64,000 nucleotides of DNA from Amphiura filiformis (GCF_039555335.1 NC_092629.1:34659537-34723536), one strand, 5' to 3'; numbered from the stretch's first letter, positions 49,401 through 50,684 are shown. Program-made: numbers and translations. The notes: a model not told the origin generated them from the letters alone.

Positions 49401-50684
49401 CGCTATTACGGACCACGTTGTGCAATATGCAACTATGTCATAGGTTGGGATGACGCTAATATTTGATCAAGGGAGGCCAACAGGAACAAAAGAGGGAGGC
49501 CTATAGATTAAAAAGGCAATTTGGATCAGGAGACAAGGGCGAAACACCATGAACAGAGACGAAGGGAACTATTTTTTACCAAATATTTTTCGACCAGCTT
49601 CTGGCACTGCCACCGGCAGCAACATCAGGAAAGAAGAAGCAAGGTTGCCAGTCTGATGAAGTGCTGCATAGCAGCATGAAACTGTAACAAGGTATGTCAC
49701 CAAAAAATGGATTTGATGAATTCCCATCAAACAGTTATTATTGACAACCCAGATGAACCTAATTCAACATAGTACTGGCTTTATATAATAAGTACGTATC
49801 AGCTTTAGAATGTAAAGTTGATCGTCTGGATTTTTTCAAAAAGATGAGGAGGGCCTTTTTATTGATAAAATTTATTATTACACTGGTGCATCAAATTATC
49901 TTTTGGCTCCCTTTTGATGTGCAGAAATATCATTGAGCCCCTTATTTACACAAACCAGATTTTGGGAAACCTAAATTTAAACATATTGCCTATTGTGTGA
50001 TGCCAGCCTATGTAAACCAGCGCTTTAAGCAAATTCTTGGGATTTGAAGCTGCATCCTATGAAATGTGCTTTGACTCTCTGAGAGTTGAAATAAGCTATT
50101 CCATTTAAAATCCATACTCCCCCTGTGGAAGATTTTCTAAATATCTTCCACAGGGGAGTATGAATTTCAAATAGAATTAACACATTAGCAGCTCCATTTG
50201 AAACTCACTCTCCATCAGGGGAAGATTCAGGTGGAATCTTTCTTAAAAGGTGTATGAAATTCAAAATGCTGCCCAATGTGCTCATTCCATTTGAAATTCA
50301 TACTCCCCCTGTAGCAGATATTTCCAAAATCTTCCACAGGGGTAGTGTGGATTTTAAATGGAATAGCCCATGGCCAATAGTATAGTAGTATAATTGCGAG
50401 TAGAATCAAAATTGCGTTTTTGACAAACAATACTTTCAAATTTTATCATTCTTTAATTCTTTCAATTTTTTTTAATACTAGGTGCAAATGACAAGTTTGT
50501 AGAGGGCAACTGGGAGTGGATATCTAATGATCCTGTGACGTACACAAGATGGAAGCCAGGATCACCGCATCTTGACGAGCAACACAACATTAACTGTGCC
50601 ATGGTATCACGAAGAATGAGATGGATGGATTCATCTTGTGAAGAAGGAACTAATTTCTTTGTGTGTATGAAGCCAAGTGTTTAG
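7246..50684 (+). CDS. FREM1: FREM1-like extracellular matrix protein, complete 12-exon gene
   Basis: Coding exons: 7246-7488, 18807-21022, 22709-23418, 25667-27521, 29421-29634, 30484-30622, 32748-33271, 35790-36143, 46226-46400, 47294-47378, 48942-49027 and 50482-50684. All introns are GT-AG and all phases join; the total is 6804 nt (2267 residues plus stop). Order seen: signal peptide (about 1-26), N-terminal region (27-261), twelve CSPG repeats (about 262-1675) joined by linkers such as INDQIP, PVNDKPP and PIDNQAP, one Calx-beta domain (about 1680-1792), a P/G/Q-rich linker (1793-2085), a small Cys module (2090-2130) and a C-type lectin domain (about 2141-2267). Human FREM1 is close in length, has twelve CSPG repeats and one Calx-beta domain, and is the family member that ends in a C-type lectin domain; FRAS1 and FREM2 carry several Calx-beta domains and a membrane anchor. 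Family members act in basement membranes at the epithelium-mesenchyme boundary. Orthology is inferred from architecture, not from a tree. Confidence 0.92.
7551..7742. repeat. family-C MITE in FREM1 intron 1
   Basis: It begins about 60 nt after the exon 1 donor. CATAATAATGATAAAATTGGATG and GATCCAATTTTATATCA bound a palindromic core (AATATTGGACTCGAC... / ...TCGTCCAATATTTTAAAA). Related copies lie at 28941-29108 and inverted at 56332-56520. Confidence 0.7.
8012..8279. mobile_element. near-perfect foldback MITE flanked by ATAA
   Basis: Arms of about 130 nt (CGTCAGCCTGCTAC ... and ... GTAGCAGGCTGACG) are almost perfectly complementary with a short centre near 8142. ATAA flanks both ends (8008-8011, 8280-8283), a probable target duplication. 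A transcript of intron 1 would form a long hairpin here. Confidence 0.85.
8817..9215. repeat. family-D palindromic repeat, full copy
   Basis: Left arm (AATGGCATAGTTCAGTAACCTC, TTGACCTCAAGTTG, GGTCATTCAATGAAT, TTGGGGTTATAGAACT) and right arm (AGTTCCTTAACCCC, GAATGACCTTTTGA, CAACTTGAGGTCAA) are inverted versions. Other copies or halves: 11518-11870, 18399-18600, 21922-22100, 51572-51765, 63005-63172. Confidence 0.7.
9568..9960. repeat. family-E MITE (GGGGCTGTGCAATAATTAT ends)
   Basis: The left end GGGGCTGTGCAATAATTATGA is mirrored by CTCATAATTATTGA at the right. The interior is C-rich with repeated TGCCAAAAATNGCTTNCCCCC units. Further copies: 12618-13448 (split), 14311-14703 (inverted interior) and a fragment at 39016-39105. 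Confidence 0.7.
10815..11275. repeat. degenerate tandem repeat, three units of about 150 bp
   Basis: GCCAATGNGTTT, CTTCATGATGCCTCATAAA and ACTTCAGATCACATA recur in that order three times (for example near 10850, 11010, 11165). Units have diverged, so the array is old. Nothing else is recognised between 9961 and 11517 in intron 1. Confidence 0.7.
11518..11870. repeat. family-D palindromic repeat
   Basis: It shares AACCATGATAGTCTCATTCCCAAT, TTGACCTCAAGTTA and ATATTGGGGTTAAAGGACTTTG with the copy at 8817-9215, and has a right arm in inverse order (GTTCGTTAACCCCAATAC). Confidence 0.65.
12048..12226. repeat. family-B MITE (variant of family A)
   Basis: It starts GGGCTATTCCATTTAAAATCC and contains TGGAAGATTTTGGAAATGTCTTC and AGTATGAATTTCAAATGGAAT. 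It differs from family A in having TGGAAGATTTT in place of the GGAAGACATGACC core. Copies also at 50094-50370 and 63172-63390. Confidence 0.65.
12618..13448. repeat. family-E MITE interrupted by a SINE
   Basis: The left part (GGGGCTGTACAATATTTATTT) runs from 12618 to about 12947 and the right part (CCAATAATTCTTGGCCCCCC to ATTATTGCACAGACCC) from about 13279 to 13448. The SINE between them is therefore younger than this element. Confidence 0.7.
12947..13278 (-). mobile_element. tRNA-derived SINE, copy 1
   Basis: Read on the - strand, the head has a polymerase III A box TGGCTCAGTGG (13264-13254) and a B box GGTTCGATTCC (within 13210-13197), about 45 nt apart, as in tRNA genes. It ends in an AATA-rich tail at 12947-12975. 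A second copy is at 48222-48535. It is not called as a tRNA because the body continues about 240 nt past the B box and matches another dispersed copy. Confidence 0.85.
14311..14703. repeat. family-E MITE, interior inverted relative to 9568-9960
   Basis: The ends GGTGCAATAATTATGTGTACC and TACATAATTATTGCACAGCCCC are inverted. The interior reads GGGGGCAAGCAATTTTTGGCA, the reverse complement of the C-rich units elsewhere. Confidence 0.7.
15360..16200. repeat. families F and K repeat block
   Basis: 15480-15705 is the inverse of 3600-3900 (CTTTCGGAGCTGCGAAATCC, TGACCATATGGGTATG in reverse). 15370-15430, 15720-15790 and 16130-16190 share AGACATCTTACTCTTCCCAGAATCCTTTGCAAC and TGAAATGGGAGAAATGCATT with 3290-3430, 4135-4190 and 57340-57540. 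No coding sequence is supported. Confidence 0.5.
16493..16536. repeat. perfect 44-bp palindrome
   Basis: Two 21-nt arms, 16493-16513 and 16516-16536, are exact reverse complements around TT. Nothing similar in the flanks extends the arms. It would form a short perfect hairpin in RNA or a cruciform in DNA. Confidence 0.9.
17290..18345. repeat. repeat cluster at the 3' end of FREM1 intron 1 (families H and A)
   Basis: 17290-17470 and 17942-18130 are opposite-orientation copies of the 1893-2217 repeat. 17484-17702 is a family-A MITE with an extra internal duplication (TGTAGATTTCTAATTGAGGC twice). 18180-18345 (AACAAACCGTGCTCGAGTTTGATTGACAG, ending CTTTGTCTTTCATTATG) recurs at 33344-33440 and 33690-33765. 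Confidence 0.6.
18399..18600. repeat. family-D half copy
   Basis: It contains GTGGAGTATGAGTTTTTGTAC and a GGATTAAAGAACTGTGTAACTTG stretch of family D. It ends about 200 nt before exon 2. Confidence 0.5.
18807..21022 (+). CDS. FREM1: FREM1 exon 2: N-terminal region, CSPG repeats 1-4 and most of repeat 5
   Basis: The exon is 2216 nt, uninterrupted, entering in phase 0 after TCCTTCCAG and leaving with two codon bases at AG|GTATGA. The first 180 residues (VFDCHYYPNSVQYIHTGSP onward) complete the FREM N-terminal region with several cysteines. CSPG repeat 1 starts near residue 262 (NQPPTASF) and later repeats at TNGPRVS, NPPSLIT, IPPKAVS and KPPVIYT. Repeat hallmarks are visible: FTQRDL or FSQQDL-type helix signatures, YHHDGS, and D-rich strand ends such as ITDGRDTVR. 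Several NxS/T sequons are present. A long open frame extends upstream of the acceptor but is AT-rich and lacks family residues, so it is excluded. Confidence 0.93.
21117..21655. repeat. foldback element in FREM1 intron 2
   Basis: GCCAGTACCATATTCAATCT (21117) is mirrored by GATTGAATATGGTATTGG (about 21633), and GGAAATTTAAATTGAATGAACACAGC by GCTGTGTTCATTCAATTGAAATTCC. The middle has a GC-rich patch with TGCGTACACTGCGCAATGTACG. Confidence 0.6.
21922..22603. repeat. family-D half copy followed by family-A MITE
   Basis: 21922-22100 carries GTTCAATAACCTCCATACAAC and TATTGGGGTTGAGGAACTATGCC. 22441-22603 is a family-A copy (GGAAGACATGACCTTAATCTTCCACACAGG ... ATTTCAACTGGAATAGCCCA) lacking part of its left end, about 105 nt before exon 3. 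The stretch between shows no feature. Confidence 0.65.
22709..23418 (+). CDS. FREM1: FREM1 exon 3: end of CSPG repeat 5, repeat 6, most of repeat 7
   Basis: It enters by completing an Arg codon so that NRVR joins YVHYGSEDSTDQFEI, the conserved late part of a CSPG repeat. It continues with ITILPINDQIP, then repeat 6 and repeat 7, and ends TFFTFEHLRDG at donor G|GTAAGT (23419). The last 90 nt are copied twice in degenerate form in the following intron. An antisense open frame over this exon is a shadow. Confidence 0.93.
23565..23607. repeat. short perfect hairpin
   Basis: Arms CTTCCATATGGCCCAGTT (23565-23582) and AACTGGGCCATATGGAAG (23590-23607) are exact reverse complements with a 7-nt loop, just before the longer palindrome at 23619. 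Confidence 0.9.
23619..23824. mobile_element. Harbinger-like foldback MITE with TAA target duplication
   Basis: 206 bp with arms of about 90 nt that are nearly perfect inverted copies (GGCCTCGTATCCATAGG ... CCTATGGATACGAGGCC). TAA flanks both ends (23616-23618, 23825-23827), fitting a PIF/Harbinger-type 3-bp duplication. The short centre is AACCGTAGCGGCCACTAAGC. The arms are so alike that the insertion is probably recent. Confidence 0.85.
23992..24435 (+). pseudogene. two degenerate copies of the 3' end of FREM1 exon 3
   Basis: Copy A (23992-24043) repeats GGC-TGACAAACCTATAACAT, CATTTATGTGATGGTAA, matching exon 3 bases from about 23372 through its donor. Copy B (24112-24166 resuming at 24384-24435) repeats GAATATC-TACCTAAACCAGG, AAACCTATAACATT and TTCACCTTTGAACA, matching from about 23332. 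Copy B is split by a 217-bp MITE. Both include changes relative to the exon and sit 570-1010 nt downstream of its donor. Confidence 0.8.
24167..24383. mobile_element. TA-flanked MITE (mariner-like) inside exon-copy B
   Basis: The ends TTGACCCTTTGCGC and GTGCAAAGGGTGAA are inverted repeats, and TA flanks both sides (24165-24166, 24384-24385). Removing the element and one TA restores the exon-copy sequence AACCTATAACAT, so it inserted after the duplication. The TA duplication suggests a Tc1/mariner-type enzyme. Confidence 0.8.
24436..25666. other. rest of FREM1 intron 3, no feature recognised
   Basis: AT-rich sequence with a few homopolymer runs. I see no repeat family shared with other parts of the window, no exon and no RNA gene. 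It ends at the exon 4 acceptor AATTACAG. Confidence 0.5.
25667..27521 (+). CDS. FREM1: FREM1 exon 4: end of CSPG repeat 7 to repeat 12
   Basis: The 1855-nt exon enters by completing a Gly codon (LRDG joins YINYVQSIHEGFEPRSD) and exits with two bases at AG|GTAAGG. It covers repeats 8-12 with linkers PQNDEIP, PVDDMAP, IKNTRREP, PIDDQLP and LVDNSPP. Helix signatures FTQEDL, FTQLDL, FTQADI and FTQQDV are clear. Repeat 12 ends FDLWDCNENALRNQR and leads straight into the Calx-beta domain. Repeat 9 has the weakest end linker. Confidence 0.93.
27971..28230. mobile_element. TAA-flanked MITE with GGCAAAA/TTTTGGCC ends
   Basis: GGCAAAAAAAAAAAAGG ... CTCAAAGCTCGC on the left and GAGCTTTGAGACAAACC ... 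TTTTTTTTGGCC on the right are inverted; TAA flanks both sides (27968-27970, 28231-28233). It has the same end style as the element at 37097-37503, so probably the same superfamily. Confidence 0.65.
28250..28545. repeat. foldback repeat with nested copies
   Basis: The outer ends GTGTAAACTAGGTAAACAAGG and TTATTTACTGAGTTTACAC are imperfectly inverted. Inside, CAAACACTGTTGCCTTTGTCAACACTT and its reverse complement occur twice each. Confidence 0.65.
28769..28928. repeat. degenerate 19-bp tandem repeat (TTTTTGACCAAAAATCACA)
   Basis: Eight or nine imperfect copies of TTTTTGACCAAAANTCA[CT] lie head to tail. It is a simple minisatellite; the small open frame over it is a product of the repeat. Confidence 0.85.
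28941..29108. repeat. family-C MITE
   Basis: CATAATAATGATAAAATTGGATG at the left, ATCCAATTTTATATCAACA at the right and AATATTGGACTTGAC / TCGTCCAATATTTTAAAACTCATAGCTCGA inside match the copy at 7551-7742. Confidence 0.75.
29110..29345 (+). repeat. decayed copy of the TTAA tRNA-like element
   Basis: It shares GATGCAATCACCTTAAGT, TTGGCCGGGCCAGCGAA and GTGGTTGGCACGCTGGGGGTCTGG-GTTTGAATTCC with the elements at 29939-30233 and 38071-38358. No CCCTAAC ends or TTAA are left. It lies just upstream of exon 5. Confidence 0.6.
29421..29634 (+). CDS. FREM1: FREM1 exon 5: first half of Calx-beta domain
   Basis: It enters after TCTTTTCCAG, completing Arg (NQR-FEFRWSIILF), and ends phase 0 at CAG|GTGAGT. 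The segment EEFMVCETMGTLSIGILRVGN is the Calx-beta start (xVxExxGxxxVxVxRxG), and SHSLTAKEGLDFAP contains the family's AxxGxDF motif. In this family the domain sits directly after the CSPG array. Confidence 0.9.
29847..30293. repeat. family-A MITE interrupted by the TTAA element
   Basis: The left part (GACATGACCTTAGTCTTCCACATAGG ... CACCCCTTTGAATAGA) ends at 29938 and the right part (GGTCATGTCTTCCAAAGAGG ... GACTGGAATAGCCCA) resumes at 30234. Joining across one TTAA restores the family-A sequence AGATTAAGGTCATG, so the inserted element is younger. Confidence 0.8.
29939..30233 (+). mobile_element. TTAA-flanked element with tRNA-like B box, copy 1
   Basis: TTAA (29939-29942 and 30230-30233) bounds ends CCCTAAC and GTTAGGG. 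Inside are GTGGCGCAATCGCCC, which resembles an A box, and a perfect B box GGTTCGAATCC (30125-30135), followed by a pyrimidine-rich region. The ends and TTAA duplication resemble piggyBac-type cut-and-paste elements, while the inside resembles a SINE head. See 38071-38358. Confidence 0.75.
30484..30622 (+). CDS. FREM1: FREM1 exon 6: second half of Calx-beta domain
   Basis: This 139-nt exon starts at phase 0 after CACACAG. AVWTVDIIPDDLEENRERFK followed by VMLSNPVNAVLGEYDQ shows the Calx-beta signature (I x DDxxxE xxExFxVxLxxP). It ends with one base of a Gly codon at G|GTGAGT. The acidic DD-EEN residues are those that bind calcium in Calx-beta folds, so Ca2+ binding is possible but unproven. 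Confidence 0.92.
30687..30904. repeat. palindromic MITE with GTAAACGTTCGCCTAATGG ends
   Basis: GTAAACGTTCGCCTAATGGTGC at the left and GCGCCATTAGGCAAACGTTTAC at the right are inverted, 65 nt after the exon 6 donor. A related piece (GATTCGCCTAATGGTGCTTATGAGCTCC ... GAGCCCAGAGAAG) lies at 46451-46595, just after exon 9. Confidence 0.7.
31206..31363. repeat. MITE with CAGGGCCTAGATTTC ends
   Basis: CAGGGCCTAGATTTC and GAAATCTAGGCCCTG are perfect 15-nt inverted ends. The CAGGG start is typical of hAT MITEs, but I see no clear 8-bp duplication. AGAATC-type motifs recur inside. Confidence 0.7.
31620..31800. repeat. inverted-repeat element with CATTTTTCACCCTGATGTGG ends
   Basis: CATTTTTCACCCTGATGTGG...CAGTGACGTCAATGCG on the left is mirrored by CGCATTGATGTCACTACCACATCAGGGTGAAAAATG on the right. 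The interior is GC-richer than its surroundings. 31801-32001 shows no further feature. Confidence 0.75.
32004..32340. mobile_element. MITE with TACCGTAT ends, copy 1
   Basis: The ends TACCGTATATCCTCTAATAG and CTATTCGAGGATATATGGTA are inverted. Inner words (AACCCGGAAGTGAACCGGAAGTC, TTTTAACAGGAATTATCATTCTAAAA, TAATAAACGCCCCC) match the reverse complement of 50913-51259. A 20-bp piece (TATATGGTATTTATAATGCT) is then tandemly repeated after the right end. Confidence 0.75.
32748..33271 (+). CDS. FREM1: FREM1 exon 7: Pro/Gly-rich linker with two CC pairs
   Basis: It encodes about 175 residues after a poly-T acceptor (TGTGACAG) and ends phase 0 at ACA|GTGAGT. The stretch starts ACRGEEGPGGPTITGTQTCC and is dominated by P, G, Q and D (PELPPGVPQPGQPLLPGMHP). 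It contains two adjacent-cysteine pairs (QTCCGPDG and GECCPPDV) in similar GPD/PPD contexts, which suggests an internal duplication or an inter-chain disulfide. No globular domain is recognised. Retention of frame over 524 nt and compatible phases on both sides support a real exon. Confidence 0.82.
33344..33765. repeat. foldback repeat in FREM1 intron 7
   Basis: The left AAAGACAGAGATAAAAAGAATTTATCGCATCTGATGTCA... and right ...TGACATCAGACGTGATAAATTCTTTTTATCCCTGTCTTT are inverted. The half unit recurs at 18180-18345. It starts about 75 nt after the exon 7 donor. Confidence 0.75.
34186..34440. repeat. tandem repeat, five copies of a 51-bp unit carrying ATTGGCCAAT
   Basis: Five units of 51 bp, each GTAATTGGCCAATCAGATTA followed by CCGGTTTGTTGTTATGATTG; the first has one change (AATCAAATT) and a partial sixth follows. 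Because 51 is divisible by three, two frames stay open across the array, which explains the open frames here. Each unit contains the palindrome ATTGGCCAAT with CCAAT on both strands, the core bound by NF-Y. Any regulatory role is speculation. Confidence 0.95.
34795..34930 (+). mobile_element. Penelope-related terminal fragment with hammerhead-like core, copy 1
   Basis: It shares GTTGCCAGTCTGATGAAGTG, TAGCAGCATGAAACTGTAAC and GAATTCCCATCAAACAG with 49640-49735. CTGATGA (34845-34851), a 7-bp stem with GTA loop (34853-34869, one G-T pair) and GAAAC (34870-34874) match the hammerhead ribozyme core. A flanking helix (CCTGTT with AACAGG, CAGT with ACTG) closes it, but I cannot draw a separate stem I and cleavage site. 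Confidence 0.5.
35671..35764. repeat. dispersed repeat (AAGCTTGACAGTTCTAAAC), copy 1
   Basis: The stretch from AAAGCTTGACAGTTCTAAAC to CGTAAAAGCCTATCCCA matches 39108-39203 at high identity. An inverted piece (TTTAGAACTGTCAAGCTC) lies at 35480-35500, so the two may be arms of one element. It ends about 25 nt before exon 8. Confidence 0.65.
35790..36143 (+). CDS. FREM1: FREM1 exon 8: Gln/Ser/Gly-rich linker
   Basis: It encodes 118 residues, phase 0 at both ends, after TTTGTTTCAG and before GTG|GTAAGT. The composition is low complexity: S/G/T/N-rich first (SRGGSSTNSRTGSQTPSGG), then Gln-rich (HQNQQENRQQQQHVSSSG). As a symmetric 0-0 exon it could be skipped without a frameshift. No domain is recognised. 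It forms an extended spacer between the Calx-beta domain and the lectin head. Confidence 0.78.
36656..36811. repeat. family-A MITE
   Basis: GACCTTAATCTTCCACACA ... GATTTTAACTGGAATAGTCCA matches the family; the outermost left end is missing. The preceding 36380-36640 contains AACATTTT/AAAATGTTTT-rich sequence that recurs at 62800-63000. Confidence 0.7.
37097..37503. mobile_element. TTA-flanked MITE with GGCCAAAAAAA ends
   Basis: Arms of about 34 nt (GGCC, poly-A, TTGTTGTGTTGCCCTCAC and the reverse) are nearly perfect. TTA flanks both ends (37094-37096, 37504-37506). The interior is T-rich then A-rich with GACCGGTCCGA / CCGACCGTCCGGTC subterminal. The form suits a Harbinger-type MITE. Confidence 0.75.
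38071..38358 (+). mobile_element. TTAA-flanked element with tRNA-like B box, copy 2
   Basis: TTAA at 38071-38074 and 38355-38358 bounds CCCTTACA and TGTTAGGG. It shares GATGCAATCACCCTAAGTG, TTGCTGGCCGGGCAGC, GTGGTTGGCATGCGGGGGGTC and B box GGTTCGAATCC (38256-38266) with the copy at 29939-30233. The length is 288 bp against 295. Confidence 0.75.
38862..38990. repeat. direct duplicate of the 3' end of the kinase-NHL gene
   Basis: GGGATTGAAATAC...GAGCATGAA, TTCAACCCATTAGAAATAAC, CAGACNATCCTCCTTTAAAC and GAGCTACTTCTGTAATGCAT recur at about 40262-40397 in the same orientation. The matching part there spans 3'UTR, the stop codon and the last six or seven codons of the NHL exon. The shared flank CAGTTTCTACCCCATTCACC follows this copy and precedes the other, which suggests tandem duplication. 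Confidence 0.8.
39016..39203. repeat. family-E fragment joined to AAGCTTGACAGTTCTAAAC repeat, copy 2
   Basis: GTGCAATAATTATGTGTACC to GCCAAAATTTGCTTGCCCCC is a family-E half; from 39108 the sequence matches 35671-35764. From 39204 to 40240 I see only AT-rich DNA with an AAAACAAAC-rich stretch (39655-39840). Confidence 0.6.
40376..41257 (-). CDS. NHL-propeller exon of the nested kinase-NHL gene
   Basis: It encodes IAACKPALPAPAPAVHIWQQ and then a propeller. Six repeated strand pairs are visible: DVTVNPNGDIVIVD, QITTSCDGSTYFLT, GLVVDAKDHVYVGD, LAITSQDTIIVGE, GVYCYRDTVFTPT and LAMTANGKKLIVS, about 35-50 residues apart. This is the pattern of NHL domains in TRIM2/3/71 proteins, where the propeller binds protein or RNA. 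The exon is intronless and ends CDIYALQK-TAG. The open frame extends 11 codons upstream (MLSHLLYILKQ) but that part spans a TCCTAAAACAG acceptor and is treated as intron. The first AATAAA on this strand is at 40009-40004. Confidence 0.85.
   Translation of the reverse strand: MAACKPALPAPAPAVHIWQQQILAGPWVMEKKFGSNGPGNLQGWVRDVTVNPNGDIVIVDRSTKFKVFSSEGVYKCSMDTTQGLEPGQRSEPWQITTSCDGSTYFLTNLTNCVKIYSADCKFKGQWVSSCPHASSHTPHLGGLVVDAKDHVYVGDIGSKHINKHKQDGSYVTSIKVGIQPRYLAITSQDTIIVGEFDKPPQIVSNTGQVLHILKPPTDEFYRCYGVYCYRDTVFTPTLKKSLKSVILCYSLSGQYLGCIPINYDFPLRLAMTANGKKLIVSQPGYCDIYALQK
40376..44064 (-). CDS. kinase-NHL fusion protein (ZAK/MLK-like kinase plus six-unit NHL propeller), nested in FREM1 intron 8
   Basis: Two coding exons on the - strand: 44064-43294 (257 codons) and 41257-40376 (293 codons plus TAG). 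They join in phase 0 through donor ACG|GTAAGT and acceptor CCTAAAACAG|ATT, giving 550 residues. The N-terminal half is a TKL-type protein kinase domain closest, by my reading, to MAP3K20/ZAK and MLKs. After a short Ala/Pro linker (KPALPAPAPA), the C-terminal half has six NHL-like strands spaced as a complete six-bladed propeller. There is no signal peptide or membrane segment. The NHL exon has no sensible start of its own, and the kinase exon without splicing runs into an unrelated tail ending at 43237, so joining is the best model. It remains unverified by transcript. Bacterial PknD pairs a kinase with an NHL propeller; I know no established animal counterpart. Confidence 0.75.
41560..42360. 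repeat. large foldback in the intron of the kinase-NHL gene
   Basis: Arms of roughly 340 nt: CTGACATCATGGGTTACACAAAAATGCA ... GTATAGTTTGACCTATGTAGGATGTAC on the left is mirrored by GTACATCCTAGGTAGGTCAAACTATAC ... TGCATTTTTGTGTAACCCATGATGTCA on the right, with about 85 nt between. The element lies entirely in the single coding intron (41258-43293) of the nested gene. Confidence 0.8.
42531..42637. repeat. short direct repeat (GTATACGCCATGTGAG)
   Basis: TGTATACGCCATGTGAG and GTGCTCACAT occur twice about 65 nt apart, mixed with TGTGTGTGA stretches. It is a small degenerate tandem. Confidence 0.6.
43030..43085. repeat. 11-bp tandem repeat (ACTTCACAATT), five copies
   Basis: Five head-to-tail copies of ACTTCACAATT lie about 150 nt past the kinase exon donor in intron sequence. 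Confidence 0.9.
43294..44084 (-). CDS. kinase-domain exon of the nested kinase-NHL gene
   Basis: The exon runs from an acceptor (TTTTACAG) at 44085-44086 to donor GTAAGT at 43293; ATG at 44064 follows 20 nt of 5'UTR. Kinase motifs by residue: glycine loop GSGGFG 20-25, VAAK with Lys44, helix-C Glu53 (YHELNML), catalytic HKDVKSPN 128-135 (HKD replaces HRD; Asp130 and Asn135 intact), DFG 148-150, WMAPE 170-174, helix-F Asp186 and RPR 248-250. PFKGLEFQVIAYRV and LPIPADMPKPIADLLRQCW closely recall ZAK. All catalytic residues are present, so activity is expected. The Lys44-Glu53 spacing (nine residues) is much shorter than usual, implying a trimmed beta3-alphaC loop. Confidence 0.92.
44280..44400 (-). 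other. possible 5'UTR leader exon of the kinase-NHL gene, with short upstream ORF
   Basis: A strong donor (AAAAG|GTAAGG, exon end at 44280) lies 194 nt upstream of the acceptor at 44085. Spliced, it makes a leader whose ATG opens a 13-codon upstream ORF (MNSTVQLLKGLKP, then stop) that ends before the main ATG. The upstream edge of this exon cannot be placed; 44400 is nominal. Confidence 0.35.
44401..45981. other. rest of FREM1 intron 8, no gene recognised
   Basis: AT-rich DNA with C- and G-rich runs near 44615 and 45160 and no supported exon on either strand. The promoter of the nested kinase-NHL gene should be near 44400-44600, but no TATA or initiator can be claimed. Confidence 0.4.
45982..46172. 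repeat. family-A MITE next to FREM1 exon 9
   Basis: The complete palindrome (GACTATTCCAGTCAAAAGCC ... ATTTCAACGTGAATAGCCCAA) ends 53 nt before the exon. It lies close enough to include or crowd the branch-point region. Confidence 0.75.
46226..46400 (+). CDS. FREM1: FREM1 exon 9: two-cysteine GEIYHD...CDGQTW module
   Basis: It encodes about 58 residues after CTATATGCAG in phase 0, ending with one base at G|GTAAGA. RCTRDNRGEIYHDKRTAKVYQ followed by CDGQTWRDW has the form C-x5-G-x-(I/L)-Y-x-D-x7-(V)-x-x-C-(D/N)-G-x-x-W, a small disulfide-closed hairpin I recall in several metazoan extracellular proteins. The end, STGCPLG, supplies the first Cys and the G of the C-type lectin CPxGW motif. A MITE copy ends only about 55 nt upstream of the acceptor. 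Confidence 0.88.
46655..47125. repeat. dispersed repeat, inverse of 58645-59110
   Basis: CTAACATACCCTGCAAAAATC, TAGGTGCTGTAGTTTTGTCGA and GGAACCGGTCATTTTATTA are reverse-complement matches to ATTTTTGCAGGGTATATTGG, CAAAACCACAGCACCTAGAG and AATAAAACGCCGGTTCC at 58930-59020. The flanks TTAAAGCCATAACATTTGCTGA and TTATAATATGGCTTTAA are also mirrored. Confidence 0.65.
47294..47378 (+). CDS. FREM1: FREM1 exon 10: start of C-type lectin domain
   Basis: The 85-nt exon completes Gly, giving CPLGWHGNNARCYLMSTIET, then TWNEAQRICREQ. These are the CPxGW and RCY strands and helix 1 with its core Cys of a long-form C-type lectin domain. It ends with two bases (CA) at CA|GTAAGT. Confidence 0.9.
48222..48535 (-). 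mobile_element. tRNA-derived SINE, copy 2, in FREM1 intron 10
   Basis: It is the same as 12947-13278: AAATAAATAAATGTAGATAT tail, CAAAGCGCCTTGCCCAAGGGC body, and on the - strand A box TGGCTCAGTGG. The B box region is damaged: a few bases around GGGGACTCGAACGCACG are lost relative to copy 1. Confidence 0.85.
48942..49027 (+). CDS. FREM1: FREM1 exon 11: C-type lectin domain helix 2
   Basis: The 86-nt exon completes Gln, giving REQHDSNLVSIRSKAEQKWI and then ASLVAGQYIWIG. The NLVSI and YIWIG signatures match the C-type lectin fold (xLVxIxSxxE and xxWIGL). The donor is G|GTAAGA at 49028. Confidence 0.9.
49084..49740 (+). mobile_element. decayed Penelope-like element fragment with inverted arms
   Basis: It begins with an inverted arm (CTGTTTGATGGGAATTCAATC, TTGGGACTGGCAACCTTGCTT) matching the right side (AAGCAAGGTTGCCAGTC, TGAATTCCCATCAAACAG), and contains a GIY-YIG-like remnant at 49233-49490. 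The right arm keeps the 50-nt hammerhead-like segment CTGATGA...GAAAC (49653-49682); the left arm lacks it exactly between GCCAGT and CCAAAAAA. Penelope-like elements are known to end in a GIY-YIG domain and to carry hammerhead motifs in their terminal repeats. Confidence 0.6.
49233..49490 (+). pseudogene. GIY-YIG endonuclease remnant of a Penelope-like element
   Basis: In one frame from 49233: CVYEIPCKNCNKTYFGKTSR, then LVGTRLKEHQGEAEKQHLG and a stop at 49395. A shift of one base continues KSAITDHVVQYATMS to TAG at 49441, and another frame then gives IGWDDANI. The Cys pair, TYFGKTSR and RLKEH signatures are those of GIY-YIG domains found at the C-terminus of Penelope-like retroelements. At least two frameshifts and stops show it is dead. 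No reverse transcriptase part is nearby. Confidence 0.7.
50094..50370. repeat. family-B MITE near FREM1 exon 12
   Basis: AGCTATTCCATTTAAAATCC ... GATTTTAAATGGAATAGCCCA are inverted ends; inside are two CCTGTGGAAGATTTT/CTTCCACAGGGG hairpins. It ends about 110 nt before the last exon. Confidence 0.75.
50482..50684 (+). CDS. FREM1: FREM1 exon 12: end of C-type lectin domain and stop
   Basis: It encodes ANDKFVEGNWEWISNDPVTY and onward, with NCAMV, RMRWMDSSCEE and FFVCMKPSV before TAG at 50682. The conserved Cys residues of the fold are present. The calcium/sugar site looks lost: no EPN or QPD triplet is found and the usual WND is WMD. The lectin head is probably a protein-binding module rather than a classical Ca2+-dependent sugar binder; this is inference from motifs. 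Confidence 0.92.

Noticed and set aside
49204..49443. 79-residue open frame in intron 11 as a host gene
   Set aside because: It is the wrong frame of a GIY-YIG retroelement remnant; the meaningful frame is interrupted by stops and shifts.
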